From assembly GCA_026708015.1 (NCBI GenBank), contig JAPOVT010000046.1:80187-144186 (forward strand): a DNA stretch of 64,000 nucleotides, read 5' to 3'. Shown piece by piece: positions 34,685-43,742 of the stretch. The notes under the pieces were generated by a model. It was not told the DNA's origin. It saw nothing but the letters and a program-made list of their open reading frames with translations, and ran no database searches. A program made the position numbers and the translations under genes. Position 1 is the stretch's first letter; every line of letters starts with the position of its first letter. The stretch comes from a bacterium (GTDB lineage Bacteria; Actinomycetota; Acidimicrobiia; Acidimicrobiales; Bin134).

Positions 34685-34923
34685 GATCTGGTCTGCATTC
34701 TTCGCACCAGTTCGTCGTCCTCAAGCTCGCCGGCTAGGTGAAGTGCTTTGTCGAGATTGACCGTGGGCTGGCCCATCGCCGCCGTCGAAGTTCGAAACTC
34801 TTGTGGCCCTCTGATGCTGTCCCTACCCTCCCTGACGAGGTCGTTGAGCGCCTGCTTGAACGAAACCCGACGGTCTTTCATTCGTTGGCGCACGATTTGC
34901 TCGGTATCAGAGTCAAGCGTCAC
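34681..34923 (-). CDS. Antitoxin of the third TA pair (ribbon-helix-helix-like)
   Basis: 80 residues: MTLDSDTEQIVRQRMKDRRV then SFKQALNDLVREG resembles a short ribbon-helix-helix N-terminus. The C-terminal part contains VNLDKALHLAGELEDDELVRRM for toxin binding. AT-rich sequence upstream (34924-34970) probably holds the promoter. It is coupled to the PIN toxin by a 4-base overlap. Confidence 0.78.
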   Translation of the reverse strand: MTLDSDTEQIVRQRMKDRRVSFKQALNDLVREGRDSIRGPQEFRTSTAAMGQPTVNLDKALHLAGELEDDELVRRMQTRS

Positions 34924-34992
34924 TGTTGTCCTTATTTTGACAGCATAGCATCATAATTTTTGATGCTTAGCTGTCACTCTGCCGACGTACGA

Positions 34993-35124
34993 CTACCTCG
35001 CAGGCACGAAGCCGCCGTCGACGATGATGCATTGGCCGGTGATGTAGCTGCCGGCGTCAGAGGCCAAGAGGAGAGCGGCGCCGACCAGTTCGTCGGGGTG
35101 GCCGATGCGACCGAGGTTGACCAT
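34993..35124 (-). pseudogene. SDR C-terminal remnant, copy 2
   Basis: Reads [20 protein letters not shown] then [12 protein letters not shown] and [11 protein letters not shown], nearly the same as the fragment at 33809-33991 and in the same orientation. The two copies flank the third toxin-antitoxin pair and the crotonase debris. Confidence 0.72.
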
Positions 35125-35159
35125 GGCCGCACCCTAACCAGAGCCAGATTGGAACAGGA

Positions 35160-36059
35160 CTAGAAGTGGTACGGGAACTTCGAGAAATCGGCGTCGCGCT
35201 TCTCGAGGAACGAGTCCCGGCCCTCGGCGGCCTCGTCGGTGCCGTAGGCCAGCCGGGTGGCCTCCCCGGCAAACACCTGCTGGCCCACCAGCCCGTCGTC
35301 GATGAGGTTGAAGGCGAACTTGAGCATGCGCTGGGCGGTGGGGCTCTTGGCGTTCACCGCCGCGGCCCATTCCAACGCCGTCTGCTCCAGCTCGGCATGG
35401 GGCACCACCGCGTTGACCATGCCCATCTCGTAGGCCTCGGCCGCGGTGTAGGCCTTGCCCACGAAGAACACCTCTCGGGCCCGCTTCTGGCCCACCTGGC
35501 GGGCCAAATAAGCCGAGCCGAATCCTCCGTCGAAGCTGGCCACGTCGGCGTCGGTCTGCTTGAACATGGCGTGCTCGACCGACGCCAGGGTCATGTCGCT
35601 CACCACATGCAGGCTGTGACCGCCGCCGGCCGCCCACCCCGGCACCACGGCGATCACCACCTTGGGCATGAACCGGATGAGGCGCTGCACTTCCAATATG
35701 TGCAGACGTCCGGTGCGGGCGTCGTCCACCGTGTCGGCAGTCTCGCCGCTGGCGTACTGGTAGCCGTCGGCGCCCCGGATCCGCTGGTCGCCCCCCGAGC
35801 TGAAAGCCCAACCGCCATCGACCGGCGAGGGCCCGTTGCCGGTGAGCAGCACGGTGCCCACATCGGGGGTCATACGGGCGTGGTCCAGTGTGCGATGCAG
35901 TTCGTCCACCGTGTGGGGGCGAAAGGCGTTGCGCACCTCGGGGCGGTCAAAAGCGATCCTCACCGTGGCCTGGTTCACGGCCCGGTGATAGGTCACGTCG
36001 GTCAGGTCGAACCCCTCTACTGGCTTCCACGCTTCGGCGTCGAACAACTCCGAGACCAT
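35160..36059 (-). CDS. menB: 1,4-dihydroxy-2-naphthoyl-CoA synthase MenB
   Basis: Crotonase-fold enzyme that closes the naphthoquinone ring in menaquinone synthesis. Family hallmarks are AFSSGGDQRIRGADGYQY, GRLHILEVQRLIRFMPKVVI, VPGWAAGGGHSLHVVSDMTLAS, FKQTDADVASFDGGFGSAYL and KSPTAQRMLKFAFNLIDDG, all specific to MenB rather than general enoyl-CoA hydratases. The length of 299 residues is normal. No other men genes are in the window. Confidence 0.93.
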   Translation of the reverse strand: MVSELFDAEAWKPVEGFDLTDVTYHRAVNQATVRIAFDRPEVRNAFRPHTVDELHRTLDHARMTPDVGTVLLTGNGPSPVDGGWAFSSGGDQRIRGADGYQYASGETADTVDDARTGRLHILEVQRLIRFMPKVVIAVVPGWAAGGGHSLHVVSDMTLASVEHAMFKQTDADVASFDGGFGSAYLARQVGQKRAREVFFVGKAYTAAEAYEMGMVNAVVPHAELEQTALEWAAAVNAKSPTAQRMLKFAFNLIDDGLVGQQVFAGEATRLAYGTDEAAEGRDSFLEKRDADFSKFPYHF

Positions 36060-36068
36060 GCCCCAAGA

Positions 36069-37172
36069 CTACGGGCGAGACACAGGTGGCCGGTACTCGA
36101 AACCGGCCGGCGCGTCTTCCCGCCAATCTTGGTATGTCTCCTTGGCTTTGTTGGTGGCCCTCTTGCGCACGGTCTTGGCCACCTTTTTCTTGGCCTTCTC
36201 CGCCGACTGAGTGACGGTGTAGTACTGCATCTCTTTGAACGCTCGACGGCGGCCCATCTCTACCAGGGCTCGGGCCGCACTCAGCGTTTTGCCCGTTCCC
36301 AGGGGCATGGCCACCCTCCCGGCGAACATCAGCGCCGAGCGCCAGTCGCCCTGGCTCAGTGCGTACAGCGCTCGGGTGGTGTCCACGATCTCGCCCACCA
36401 CCGGCAGCACCCCGGCAGCCTCCATGGCCCAGAACCCCACGTCGTCCCAGCCAAAGCCATCCTTGCGGTGGTAGGCCCCGTGGGCGATCACCGCAGCGGC
36501 CGCCTCCCGCACCGCAGGCGGCAAGCTCTCATCAGCGGCGATGGCCTCGAAGTCGGCCTTGGACAGAAACCGATCAGCCTTGGTGGGGTCGCCCTGGGCC
36601 GCGGTGTCGATGGCTGCCAGATAAGGCAGCAAGGTGGTGTAGGCCGACATCTTGGCCTCGAAGGCGTCGAGGTCGTCGAGGCTGATGCGCCCGTCTCCGC
36701 CGCTGGCCTGGAACCCTTCGGTGGGGTCGGAAAAGTAGTCGCGGTTGTTGCGGGCCGTGTCCACCATGGTGAACAGGCTGGGGTTGGTGAGCAGGATCCG
36801 GGACGCCTCGCCCAACTCGTCGGTGCGGGTGACGAAGCCCTCCAGGTCGCCCCGCGACACGATGTGGTCGCCGCCCCACGCCTCGGGGGTGTTGCGCAGA
36901 ATCTCGATGGCCCACAGGGCCAGGTTCAGCCCCTCGGGGCCGAGCAGGATCATTTGGGCTCGTTGGGAGATGTCCCCTGAGTCGATCCGAAGCTGCTGGG
37001 CGATCCCGCCTAGCGACAGGTCTACGGGGTACTGCTCACTCCCCAGCCAATACTCCACCTCGGGCAGTACTGCGGCCCACCGTTGGCGCCGCCTGTCGAT
37101 TTCATCAGCCGCGGCCTGGTAGTCGATGGCCAGTCCAAAGGCCGCCTCGGCATCCATTCCCATGGTGGGCAT
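36069..37172 (-). CDS. Hypothetical protein with EF-hand-like segment (367 aa)
   Basis: I do not recognise the family. The N-terminal half is helical and soluble. Two loops resemble EF-hands (GDHIVSRGDLEGFV, about 102-115, and GGDGRISLDDLDAF, about 155-168). Residues about 255-310 (AAGVLPVVGEIVDTTRALYA, LSQGDWRSALMFAGRVAMPLG) resemble the hydrophobic pre-toxin segment found in polymorphic toxins. The C-terminus is Lys/Arg-rich (SAEKAKKKVAKTVRKRATNK). No signal peptide is visible. It ends 9 bases before menB; the pairing may be chance. A secreted effector is one possibility, weakly supported. Confidence 0.6.
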   Translation of the reverse strand: MPTMGMDAEAAFGLAIDYQAAADEIDRRRQRWAAVLPEVEYWLGSEQYPVDLSLGGIAQQLRIDSGDISQRAQMILLGPEGLNLALWAIEILRNTPEAWGGDHIVSRGDLEGFVTRTDELGEASRILLTNPSLFTMVDTARNNRDYFSDPTEGFQASGGDGRISLDDLDAFEAKMSAYTTLLPYLAAIDTAAQGDPTKADRFLSKADFEAIAADESLPPAVREAAAAVIAHGAYHRKDGFGWDDVGFWAMEAAGVLPVVGEIVDTTRALYALSQGDWRSALMFAGRVAMPLGTGKTLSAARALVEMGRRRAFKEMQYYTVTQSAEKAKKKVAKTVRKRATNKAKETYQDWREDAPAGFEYRPPVSRP

Positions 37173-37215
37173 ACATGTAATATAGAGAAATTATTTGAAA
37201 CTGGCTATAAAATGG

Positions 37216-38571
37216 TCAGGTAGCCTTGCCGGGACCAGATCCGCCGTTTCGCGAAAAGGACCGCGGCGGGCGACGCAAAAGGTTCACGGCCATGGCCGAC
37301 GCCCGCGTAGACCACGGCACGAACTCGCCCTGCTCGTCAACCGGGACGCCTTCTCGGGCTACGATCCGCCACCCGGTGTAGGCCACCACCACGGCATGGG
37401 CCCCGACCAGCACCAGAAAGAAGGCCCAGGGGGCGGTCAAACTCATGACCACCCCGCCGGCAACCGGTCCGATAATCGACCCCACCCCGGCTGTTCGCAC
37501 CAGCGCGGCGCTGGCTCCGTTCAACTGCGACGACGGCACCCAGTCGCCAGTCAGGGCAATGGCCAGCGAATAAAGCGGGAAGGTGGCGCCCCCGAAGCAG
37601 AAAACGAGCACCAGCGACAGCGCCGATCCCGGCTCGACCAAAGGCAGGATTCCGGCGATGGCCGCGGCCACGGCGGCGGCCGCGAAGATCACTGCCCGAC
37701 GCGACACCCGATCGGACAGCGACCCCACGGGCCATTGGAAGGCGATGGCCCCAGCGGTGGCCGATACCAGGAACAGCGCGATCCGGCTGGTGGGCAGGCC
37801 CTCGTAGGCGGCGTACACCGCGCCCACCCCCAACAGCGCCCCGTGGCTGATGCCGGAGCAGAAGGCGGTGACCACTCCAGTGGGCGCCAGGGAGATGAGC
37901 TGGCGCAGCGACAGCGGCTCGGGCACGGTCAGCGGAGGAGCGCTGGTGGCCGACAGCGTGATGGGAACCAACGCGGCGGAGATGAGCACCGAAGAGATTA
38001 CGAACAGCTCGAAACTGAAAGGGTCGCCTCCGTTGAGCAGCAATTGGCCGAGCGTGAGCCCGCCCATCGACGAAACCATGTACATCGACAGCAGGCGTCC
38101 CCGGGTGGCGTTGGTGGCCATGTCGTTGAGCCACGACTCCACCACCACCAAGACTCCGGCGATGCACAGACCGAACAGCATCCTCAGCAGTGCCCAAGCG
38201 GCGGGGTTGATCCATAGCAGATGGAGAATGGAGACCGCGGAGGCCACCGAAGCTAAGGCGGCGAACACCCGGATGTGGCCCACCGCGGCGAGAAAATGCT
38301 CGGCCAGTCGCGTCCCGATCATGAACCCCAAATAGAAGCTGGCCATGACGATGCCGCTGACCGCGAGGCCGAACCCCTCCGACTCGGTTCGCACGCCAAG
38401 CAGCACTCCCTGGAGGCCGCCGCCCACCTGAATGAAGAGCATTCCCACCAGCAAGGCTCGGGCCGCGCCGAGGCCGCGTCCCTTGGGCCCAGTCTCGATA
38501 AGGGGTCCACCGACGATCCCACCGTCGTCATGCTCCAGCCGCCCGACGGCGTTCTCGGCCACTGCCCCCAC
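37216..38571 (-). CDS. MFS transporter (YcaD-like)
   Basis: 451 residues with about 12 hydrophobic segments. MFS landmarks include GFMIGTRLAEHFLAAVGHIR between helices 2 and 3, VVVESWLNDMATNATRGRLLSMYM (a motif of the YcaD/sugar-efflux branch) and the central WPVGSLSDRVSRRAVI. An N-terminal cytosolic stretch of about 35 residues precedes helix 1; a later start is possible. Substrate unknown. Confidence 0.83.
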   Translation of the reverse strand: MGAVAENAVGRLEHDDGGIVGGPLIETGPKGRGLGAARALLVGMLFIQVGGGLQGVLLGVRTESEGFGLAVSGIVMASFYLGFMIGTRLAEHFLAAVGHIRVFAALASVASAVSILHLLWINPAAWALLRMLFGLCIAGVLVVVESWLNDMATNATRGRLLSMYMVSSMGGLTLGQLLLNGGDPFSFELFVISSVLISAALVPITLSATSAPPLTVPEPLSLRQLISLAPTGVVTAFCSGISHGALLGVGAVYAAYEGLPTSRIALFLVSATAGAIAFQWPVGSLSDRVSRRAVIFAAAAVAAAIAGILPLVEPGSALSLVLVFCFGGATFPLYSLAIALTGDWVPSSQLNGASAALVRTAGVGSIIGPVAGGVVMSLTAPWAFFLVLVGAHAVVVAYTGWRIVAREGVPVDEQGEFVPWSTRASAMAVNLLRRPPRSFSRNGGSGPGKAT

Positions 38572-38704
38572 GCTACCGGCGCTTCACTCCTATTCCACCG
38601 TGACTTTCGGAGCCGTGTTGAACCCATTGATCTCGGTCGCCCAACCGGTTCGTTGGCCGCCAGGCGGGGAGTTGCTCCCAGTTATGACGGTGCGTGAAGC
38701 ACCG

Positions 38705-40159
38705 CTACTTCGCGCGTGTTCTGCTCGACTTGTTCCGGTCTTGACCCTGTGGGCGGTCCTGACGCCGGCCCGTCGGACTGTGGCCGTTGCGGTTGGAGTT
38801 GGTGTTGGACCGTTTCCGTTTGTCCTGACGCCGGCCCGTTGGTTTGTGGCCGTTGCGGTTGTCGCTGTTGGAGTTGGATCGCCCGCGGTGGTTACGTGAC
38901 TGGCCCGTTGGTTTGTGGCCGTTGCGGTTGTCGCTGTTGGAGTTGGATCGCCCGCGGTGGTTACGTGACTGGCCCGTTGGTTTGTGGCCGTTGCGATTTG
39001 GAGCGTCGGGGACTTGTTGCTTTGGGCGATTAGTCCGAACCGTGTCGAGGCTCAGGCGATTGGGGCTGGTGATGGGCTGCTCCAGGCCGAGTTGCCGCTG
39101 CATCCTCTTGGTGTTGCCTACCTGATCAGACTGGATCAGAGACACCACCAGGCCGCTCTGGCCGGCGCGGGCTGTGCGACCCGAGCGGTGCAGGTATGCC
39201 TTGTGGTCTTCCGGCGGGTCGAAGTGGATCACCGACGCCACTTCGTCCACATGGATGCCGCGAGCGGCAACATCGGTCGCAACGAGGGCCTCAATCCGGC
39301 CGTCGATGAACTGCTGGAGGGTGCGCGTCCGCCGATTCTGGGCATGGCCCCCGTGTATCGCGGCAGCATTGATTCCGCGTTGGGTGAGCTGGCGGGCCAG
39401 ACGGTCCGACCCGTGCCGGGTGCGACAGAACAAGATCGTCGACCCTGTGGCAGTGATCACATCCACACAGACGCCAATCCGCTCGGTTTTGTCCACTGTA
39501 AGGAACCGGTGGTCGACCGCGGTGACGTCTGGTCTGGTGTCACCAATCTCATGGGTGGCCGGATTGTGCTGGTAGTCGCGGGTGAGCTTGGCCACGTCTC
39601 CATCGAGGGTTGCCGAAAACAGGAGAGTCTGGGGACGGTCGGCGGTTTGATCGAGAATGCGCCTAACGGAGGGCAGGAATCCCATATCGGCCATACGGTC
39701 GGCTTCGTCTATGACCACTTGATCCACTTCACAGAGGTTCACTGCGTTTTGGCCGATCAGGTCTTCGAGCCGCCCAGGGCAGGCGACCAGGATGTCGACG
39801 CCCTGTTTGAGTCTCTTGACTTGGTTGCCGTATGAGACGCCGCCATAGACCACTCCCACCCGAATCTGGGCGGCGAAAGTTCGCAGCTCTACTGCGATCT
39901 GATCGGCGAGCTCGCGGGTCGGGGCCAATATCAGCGCCCGCGGCCTCTTGGGATTGGCTTGACTGGTGTTGACCACTAGGGGGATGCCGAAGGCCAGCGT
40001 CTTTCCCGACCCTGTAGGCGCTCGGCCACAGATGTCCTGGCCATCGAGCGCGTCGGCGATGGTGGCGGCCTGGATTTCGAAGGGCTTGTGAATGCCGTTG
40101 CGCTCAAGCGCGCGGCAAAGGGAGTCAGGCACGCCCAGCTGGGCGAAGGTGGTGGACAT
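38705..40159 (-). CDS. DEAD-box RNA helicase with a repetitive basic tail
   Basis: 484 residues from the ATG at 40159, which follows GAGGAGCC; the frame extends 31 codons further without family features. Helicase motifs: Q motif (FAQLGVPDSL...PFEIQAATI), GRAPTGSGKT, PTRELADQ, the DEAD box as DEAD in VIDEADRM, SAT, and HRSGRTARAG. The C-terminal tail (about 390-484) is made of repeats such as NRNGHKPTGQSRNHRGRSNS, including two perfectly identical 23-residue units. Such RGG/Asn-Arg tails bind structured RNA, e.g. in cold response or ribosome assembly. Confidence 0.9.
   Translation of the reverse strand: MSTTFAQLGVPDSLCRALERNGIHKPFEIQAATIADALDGQDICGRAPTGSGKTLAFGIPLVVNTSQANPKRPRALILAPTRELADQIAVELRTFAAQIRVGVVYGGVSYGNQVKRLKQGVDILVACPGRLEDLIGQNAVNLCEVDQVVIDEADRMADMGFLPSVRRILDQTADRPQTLLFSATLDGDVAKLTRDYQHNPATHEIGDTRPDVTAVDHRFLTVDKTERIGVCVDVITATGSTILFCRTRHGSDRLARQLTQRGINAAAIHGGHAQNRRTRTLQQFIDGRIEALVATDVAARGIHVDEVASVIHFDPPEDHKAYLHRSGRTARAGQSGLVVSLIQSDQVGNTKRMQRQLGLEQPITSPNRLSLDTVRTNRPKQQVPDAPNRNGHKPTGQSRNHRGRSNSNSDNRNGHKPTGQSRNHRGRSNSNSDNRNGHKPTGRRQDKRKRSNTNSNRNGHSPTGRRQDRPQGQDRNKSSRTRAK
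38839..38976. repeat. Two identical 69-bp tandem units in the helicase tail
   Basis: Units 38839-38907 and 38908-38976 are identical in DNA sequence, followed by a 19-base partial third. They encode the 23-residue NRNGHKPTGQ... repeat. Diverged versions of the unit continue to about 38740. Perfect identity implies a recent duplication, and copy number is likely to vary between strains. Confidence 0.9.
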
Positions 40160-40465
40160 TGGGCTCCTCGCCCGCGCGTGGCGAGCACTCAGGGAATTGC
40201 TGATGCCTGAAGTGGTTGGCGTGGCAGCAACGCAGTGTCGGATGTTCGACACATGGCCAGAGACGAAACCCTGACTGCGAACTCGACTACCGAAATTTTC
40301 GGCGAGGCACTTAGGATACCACCACCATCCGCAAAACCCTGCTTCGTTCCACGCGCTGATGTATCCGGCGGATGGGGTGCAGGATTCGACTGGGCCTGGT
40401 GATTGAACGTCTCCGAGCGATTGAATGCCGTGCCGGGGACCTCGCGCCGAGAATTCCAGTGGCGC

Positions 40466-41575
40466 TCAGTCGTTGAGTGCGGTCGGATCGGCGATGATCT
40501 CTGCCAGGGACTGGAGAAATTGAGCGCCGGGGGCTCCGTCCACGGCGCGGTGGTCGATGGTGAGGCTGAAGGTGATCATCTGGCGCCAGGCCACCTCGTC
40601 GCCGTCGCGGACCGGCACCTCCACGGCCTGCCCTACCCCGAGTATGGCCACCTCGGGCGGGTTGATGATCGGCGTGAATCCGTCGATGCCATAAGCCCCC
40701 AGATTTGTGACCGTGAACGTGCTGCCGGTGATCTCGGGGGGCTTGGCCGTCTTGGCGCGCACTCTCTCGGCTAGTTCGCGCACTTCAGCTGAGAGTTCGG
40801 TCAGTGATTTGGCGGCGGCGTCGCGCACCGCCGGCACGATGAGACCGTCGTCGAGCGCCACGGCCACACCGAGGTCGATTCGGGCATGCTGGGTGATCAC
40901 GTCGTCTTCGAGGGTGGCGTTGAGAGCCGGGTGTTCTGCCAGGGCGACGGTGACCGCCTTGAGCACCAAGTCGGTCACCGAAACGTCAGCGCCATCGGCT
41001 TTCAATGCCTGCTGAAGAGCGATCAGCTCGGTGGCGTCGATTCGGCGGGTCAGGGTGAGCTGGGCCATCGACTGGATGCTCTCGTGCATCCGCGAGGCGA
41101 TGATCCTCCGCATACCGGTCAGCGGCACGGTGGTGGTCGGGCTCGGAGCTCGCTCTCCCACCGCATCGGCAGGGGTGTCGGTGGCGTGGCTGATCACGTC
41201 ATACTCGGTGATGCGCCCGCCCGGGCCGGTGCCGGTGATTGCCCCGAGATCGACGCCAAATTCCTTGGCCGTGCGCCGGGCTACCGGGGTGATCTGCACC
41301 GAGGGCCGGTCCGGCGCTGGGCTGGCTACCGCCTCGCCGGGTTCGCCGATCAGCGCCAATACCGTGAGCACCGGCACTGTTGCTCCTTCGGAGACGAGGA
41401 TCTCGAGGATGGTCCCGGCTACGGGGGCGAGCACGTCGTCGGTGGTCTTCTCCGCCTCGATTTCGACCAGGGGCTCGTCTACGGCCACCACATCGCCCAC
41501 CTGCTTGTGCCATGTGACCACTTGGCCCTCTTCCATTCCCATGCTCCACTGGGGGAGCCGCACCTCGGTAGCCAT
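40466..41575 (-). CDS. 2-oxoacid dehydrogenase E2 (dihydrolipoamide acyltransferase)
   Basis: 369 residues. The lipoyl domain (1-75) has the lipoyl-Lys in EIEAEKTTDDV, an unusual context compared with the common DKA. The subunit-binding domain is ITPVARRTAKEFGVDLGAIT with GTGPGGRITEYDV (about 107-145). The catalytic domain ends with TIDHRAVDGAPGAQFL (His and Asp of the active site). The start at 41575 (MATEVRLP) is preferred; a cluster of ATGs at 41596-41602 would add up to nine residues. It is divergent from the E1 genes across an 80-base gap. No E3 gene is present here. Confidence 0.9.
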   Translation of the reverse strand: MATEVRLPQWSMGMEEGQVVTWHKQVGDVVAVDEPLVEIEAEKTTDDVLAPVAGTILEILVSEGATVPVLTVLALIGEPGEAVASPAPDRPSVQITPVARRTAKEFGVDLGAITGTGPGGRITEYDVISHATDTPADAVGERAPSPTTTVPLTGMRRIIASRMHESIQSMAQLTLTRRIDATELIALQQALKADGADVSVTDLVLKAVTVALAEHPALNATLEDDVITQHARIDLGVAVALDDGLIVPAVRDAAAKSLTELSAEVRELAERVRAKTAKPPEITGSTFTVTNLGAYGIDGFTPIINPPEVAILGVGQAVEVPVRDGDEVAWRQMITFSLTIDHRAVDGAPGAQFLQSLAEIIADPTALND

Positions 41576-41654
41576 GTTGTCGTGGAGACTAGCCATCATC
41601 ATCCGCGGTTCCGAATACCATCGGCAGGGCGTTTCCACAGAGAAGGGTGAGCCG

Positions 41655-42641
41655 ATGATCACAGTCGATGACGATCTCTTGCGGGAGATGTATCGGCGGA
41701 TGTCCCGTATCCGAAAATTCGAGGACACCACCAAGGAGCTGCTGCTGGCCGGGGAGTTATATGGCGCGTTCCACACCTCTACTGGCCAGGAGGCGTCGAT
41801 CGTCGGGTCGTGCATGGCGCTGCGCATCGATGACTCGATGGTCGGGACTCATCGCTCCCATGGGCATCCAATCGGCAAGGGCGCTCAGCTCGATCGGCTG
41901 CTGGCTGAGCTGATGGGCAAGGAGACCGGCGTGAACCAGGGCAAGGGCGGGTCGATGCACCTGTCAGACTTCAGCATCGGAAGCCTTGGCGAGACGTCAA
42001 TCGTCGGTTCCGGACTCCCGGTGGCCACCGGCGCGGCGTTGGCCTACAAGATGCGGGGCGACGACAACGTGAGCCTGTGCTTCTTCGGCGACGGCGCATC
42101 GAATCAGGGCACGTTCCACGAGTCGTTAAACCTGGCCGCCATCTGGAAGCTCCCCGTGGTGTACGTGTGCGAGAACAACGGCTACGGCGAGCTCACCTCG
42201 GCCAAGGATGCGATCTCGGTGGAGGACATCTCGGTTAGAGCAGTCGGCTACGACATGCCCGGGGTGACCGTCGACGGCCAAGACGTGCTGGCCGTTTTCG
42301 AGGCGGTCAGCGAGGCCGTGGAGCGGGCCCGCCGTGGGGACGGCCCGAGCCTGGTGGAGACCAAGACCTATCGGTTCGAGAACCACGCCATAGGCCGGCT
42401 GCCCGAGCACTACCGGTCGGCCGAGGAGGTGGAGTACTGGCGCACCGAACGCGATCCGCTGGTGCTGTTCCGCCAGGTTCTCATTGAGCGGGGCTTCGAC
42501 GAGCAGCAAATCGACGATCTCGACGCCGCCGTGGGCGAGGAAATCGTTGCCGCCATCGAATTCGCCCGCCAGAGCCCGGTGCCGCCGCCCGAGGCCGCCT
42601 TCACCCACTTGTTCGCCGACCCCGCCCCGAGCGCGGGCTGA
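41655..42641 (+). CDS. 2-oxoacid (pyruvate/acetoin) dehydrogenase E1 alpha
   Basis: 328 residues. The thiamine-diphosphate motif GDGASNQGTFHESLNLAAIW...CENN is complete. GKGGSMHLSD and the phosphorylation-loop-like YRFENHAIGRLPEHYR region are typical of E1 alpha of the PDH/AcoA type. The start ATG 41655 follows AAGGGTGAG; the frame continues upstream only as the shadow of E2. It is cotranscribed with E1 beta 18 bases downstream. Confidence 0.92.
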   Translation: MITVDDDLLREMYRRMSRIRKFEDTTKELLLAGELYGAFHTSTGQEASIVGSCMALRIDDSMVGTHRSHGHPIGKGAQLDRLLAELMGKETGVNQGKGGSMHLSDFSIGSLGETSIVGSGLPVATGAALAYKMRGDDNVSLCFFGDGASNQGTFHESLNLAAIWKLPVVYVCENNGYGELTSAKDAISVEDISVRAVGYDMPGVTVDGQDVLAVFEAVSEAVERARRGDGPSLVETKTYRFENHAIGRLPEHYRSAEEVEYWRTERDPLVLFRQVLIERGFDEQQIDDLDAAVGEEIVAAIEFARQSPVPPPEAAFTHLFADPAPSAG

Positions 42642-42659
42642 TCGCAGGAGGAACTCACC

Positions 42660-43628
42660 ATGCGCACCGTGAGCTACATCCAGGCGGTTACCGAAGCGAT
42701 GACCGAGGAAATGGAGCGCGACGAGAGCGTCTTCATCATGGGCGAGGATGTGGCCTGGAACATGATGGGCGATTGCACCGGCATGGTCGAGAAGTTCGGC
42801 GCCGAACGGGTTCGCAACACGCCGATCTCCGAGGCGGGCTTTGTCGGGGCCGGTGCTGGCGCGGCCATGGTCGGGATGCGGCCGATCGTCCACATGCTGA
42901 TCGCTCCGTTCATGTACGTGGCCTTCGACCAAATCGTCTCCATCATCGCCAAATCCACCTACACCTACGGCGGCCAGGCCCGACTGCCCATCACGCTGCG
43001 AGCCCCAATGATGTACGGGGTCTCGAATGCGGCCCAGCACTCCGACCGCCCCTACGCCACGCTGATGACCATTCCCGGGCTCAAATTGATCGCCCCCGCC
43101 ACCCCTCACGACGCCAAGGGAATGCTCAAGGCGGCTATCCGCGACGACAACCCGGTTATCACCTTCGAGGACCGCAGCCTTTGGGGTCAGAGCAGCGAGG
43201 TCCCCGACGACGATCTGATCGTGCCTCTCGGCCAGGCGGCCGTGCGGCGCGAGGGCACCGACGTGACCGTGGTGACGGTGGCCGGGGCGATCACACTCGG
43301 CCTCGCTGCTGCCGAACAGCTTGTCTCCGAGGGGATTTCAGTAGAGGTGATCGACCTGCGGTCGATCGTGCCGATGGACACCGACACCATCCTCGAGTCG
43401 GTGGCCAAGACCGGTCGGCTGCTCATTGCCGACCCCGCCCACGAGATGGGTTCGGTGGCGTCGGAGATCTCGGCGGTGGTGGCCCAGCATGGATTCTGGA
43501 GCCTTCAGGCCCCCATAGCCCGGGTGACTACGCCGCACACCCACATGCCGTTCAGCGCCGACTTGGAGAAGGTGCTGTTGCCCAGCGCCGACAAGATCGT
43601 GGCCGAAGCCCGCGCCCTCATGGAGTAA
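42660..43628 (+). CDS. 2-oxoacid dehydrogenase E1 beta
   Basis: 322 residues: MRTVSYIQAVTEAMTEEMER, the EDVAWN region with the conserved Glu, RVRNTPISEAGFVGAGAGAAM, HSDRPYATLMTIPGLKLIAP and VEVIDLRSIVPMD, the normal E1 beta landmarks. A strong GCAGGAGGAACTC Shine-Dalgarno sequence precedes it. Together with E1 alpha and the divergent E2 it forms a decarboxylating complex; whether the substrate is pyruvate, acetoin or a branched acid cannot be decided from sequence alone. Confidence 0.92.
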   Translation: MRTVSYIQAVTEAMTEEMERDESVFIMGEDVAWNMMGDCTGMVEKFGAERVRNTPISEAGFVGAGAGAAMVGMRPIVHMLIAPFMYVAFDQIVSIIAKSTYTYGGQARLPITLRAPMMYGVSNAAQHSDRPYATLMTIPGLKLIAPATPHDAKGMLKAAIRDDNPVITFEDRSLWGQSSEVPDDDLIVPLGQAAVRREGTDVTVVTVAGAITLGLAAAEQLVSEGISVEVIDLRSIVPMDTDTILESVAKTGRLLIADPAHEMGSVASEISAVVAQHGFWSLQAPIARVTTPHTHMPFSADLEKVLLPSADKIVAEARALME

Positions 43629-43680
43629 AGCCATACCTCATAACTGATCAATTAGAACTTCTTCCAGATCTATTGCGCTG

Positions 43681-43709
43681 TCTAACTCATTTGTATAGCG
43701 TCTAACTCA
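43681..43709 (+). promoter_or_regulatory. Candidate operator upstream of the aminotransferase (copy 1)
   Basis: TCTAAC-N7-TATAGC-N2-CTAACT, with CTAAC present as a direct repeat. Almost the same arrangement (N8 instead of N7) occurs at 50624-50651 in front of tetR. Two such copies within one functional cluster suggest binding by the TetR-family regulator or a shared promoter element in which TATAGC is the -10 box. Confidence 0.5.
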
Positions 43710-43742
43710 CGCAACTCCAGGGCATCCAGGGGGGAGGGGTAG

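Noticed and set aside
35166..36980. 604-codon plus-strand open frame across menB and the next gene
   Set aside because: It is a shadow frame opposite two recognisable minus-strand genes; low-complexity His/Gly/Val sequence with no motif.
38572..38704. Short minus-strand frame ending KVTVE, like the C-terminus of GlmS
   Set aside because: Only the last five residues match; the preceding sequence shows no isomerase-domain similarity.
38733..38995. Repeat array considered as a possible CRISPR
   Set aside because: Units are directly adjacent 69-bp coding repeats without spacers, in frame with the helicase tail.
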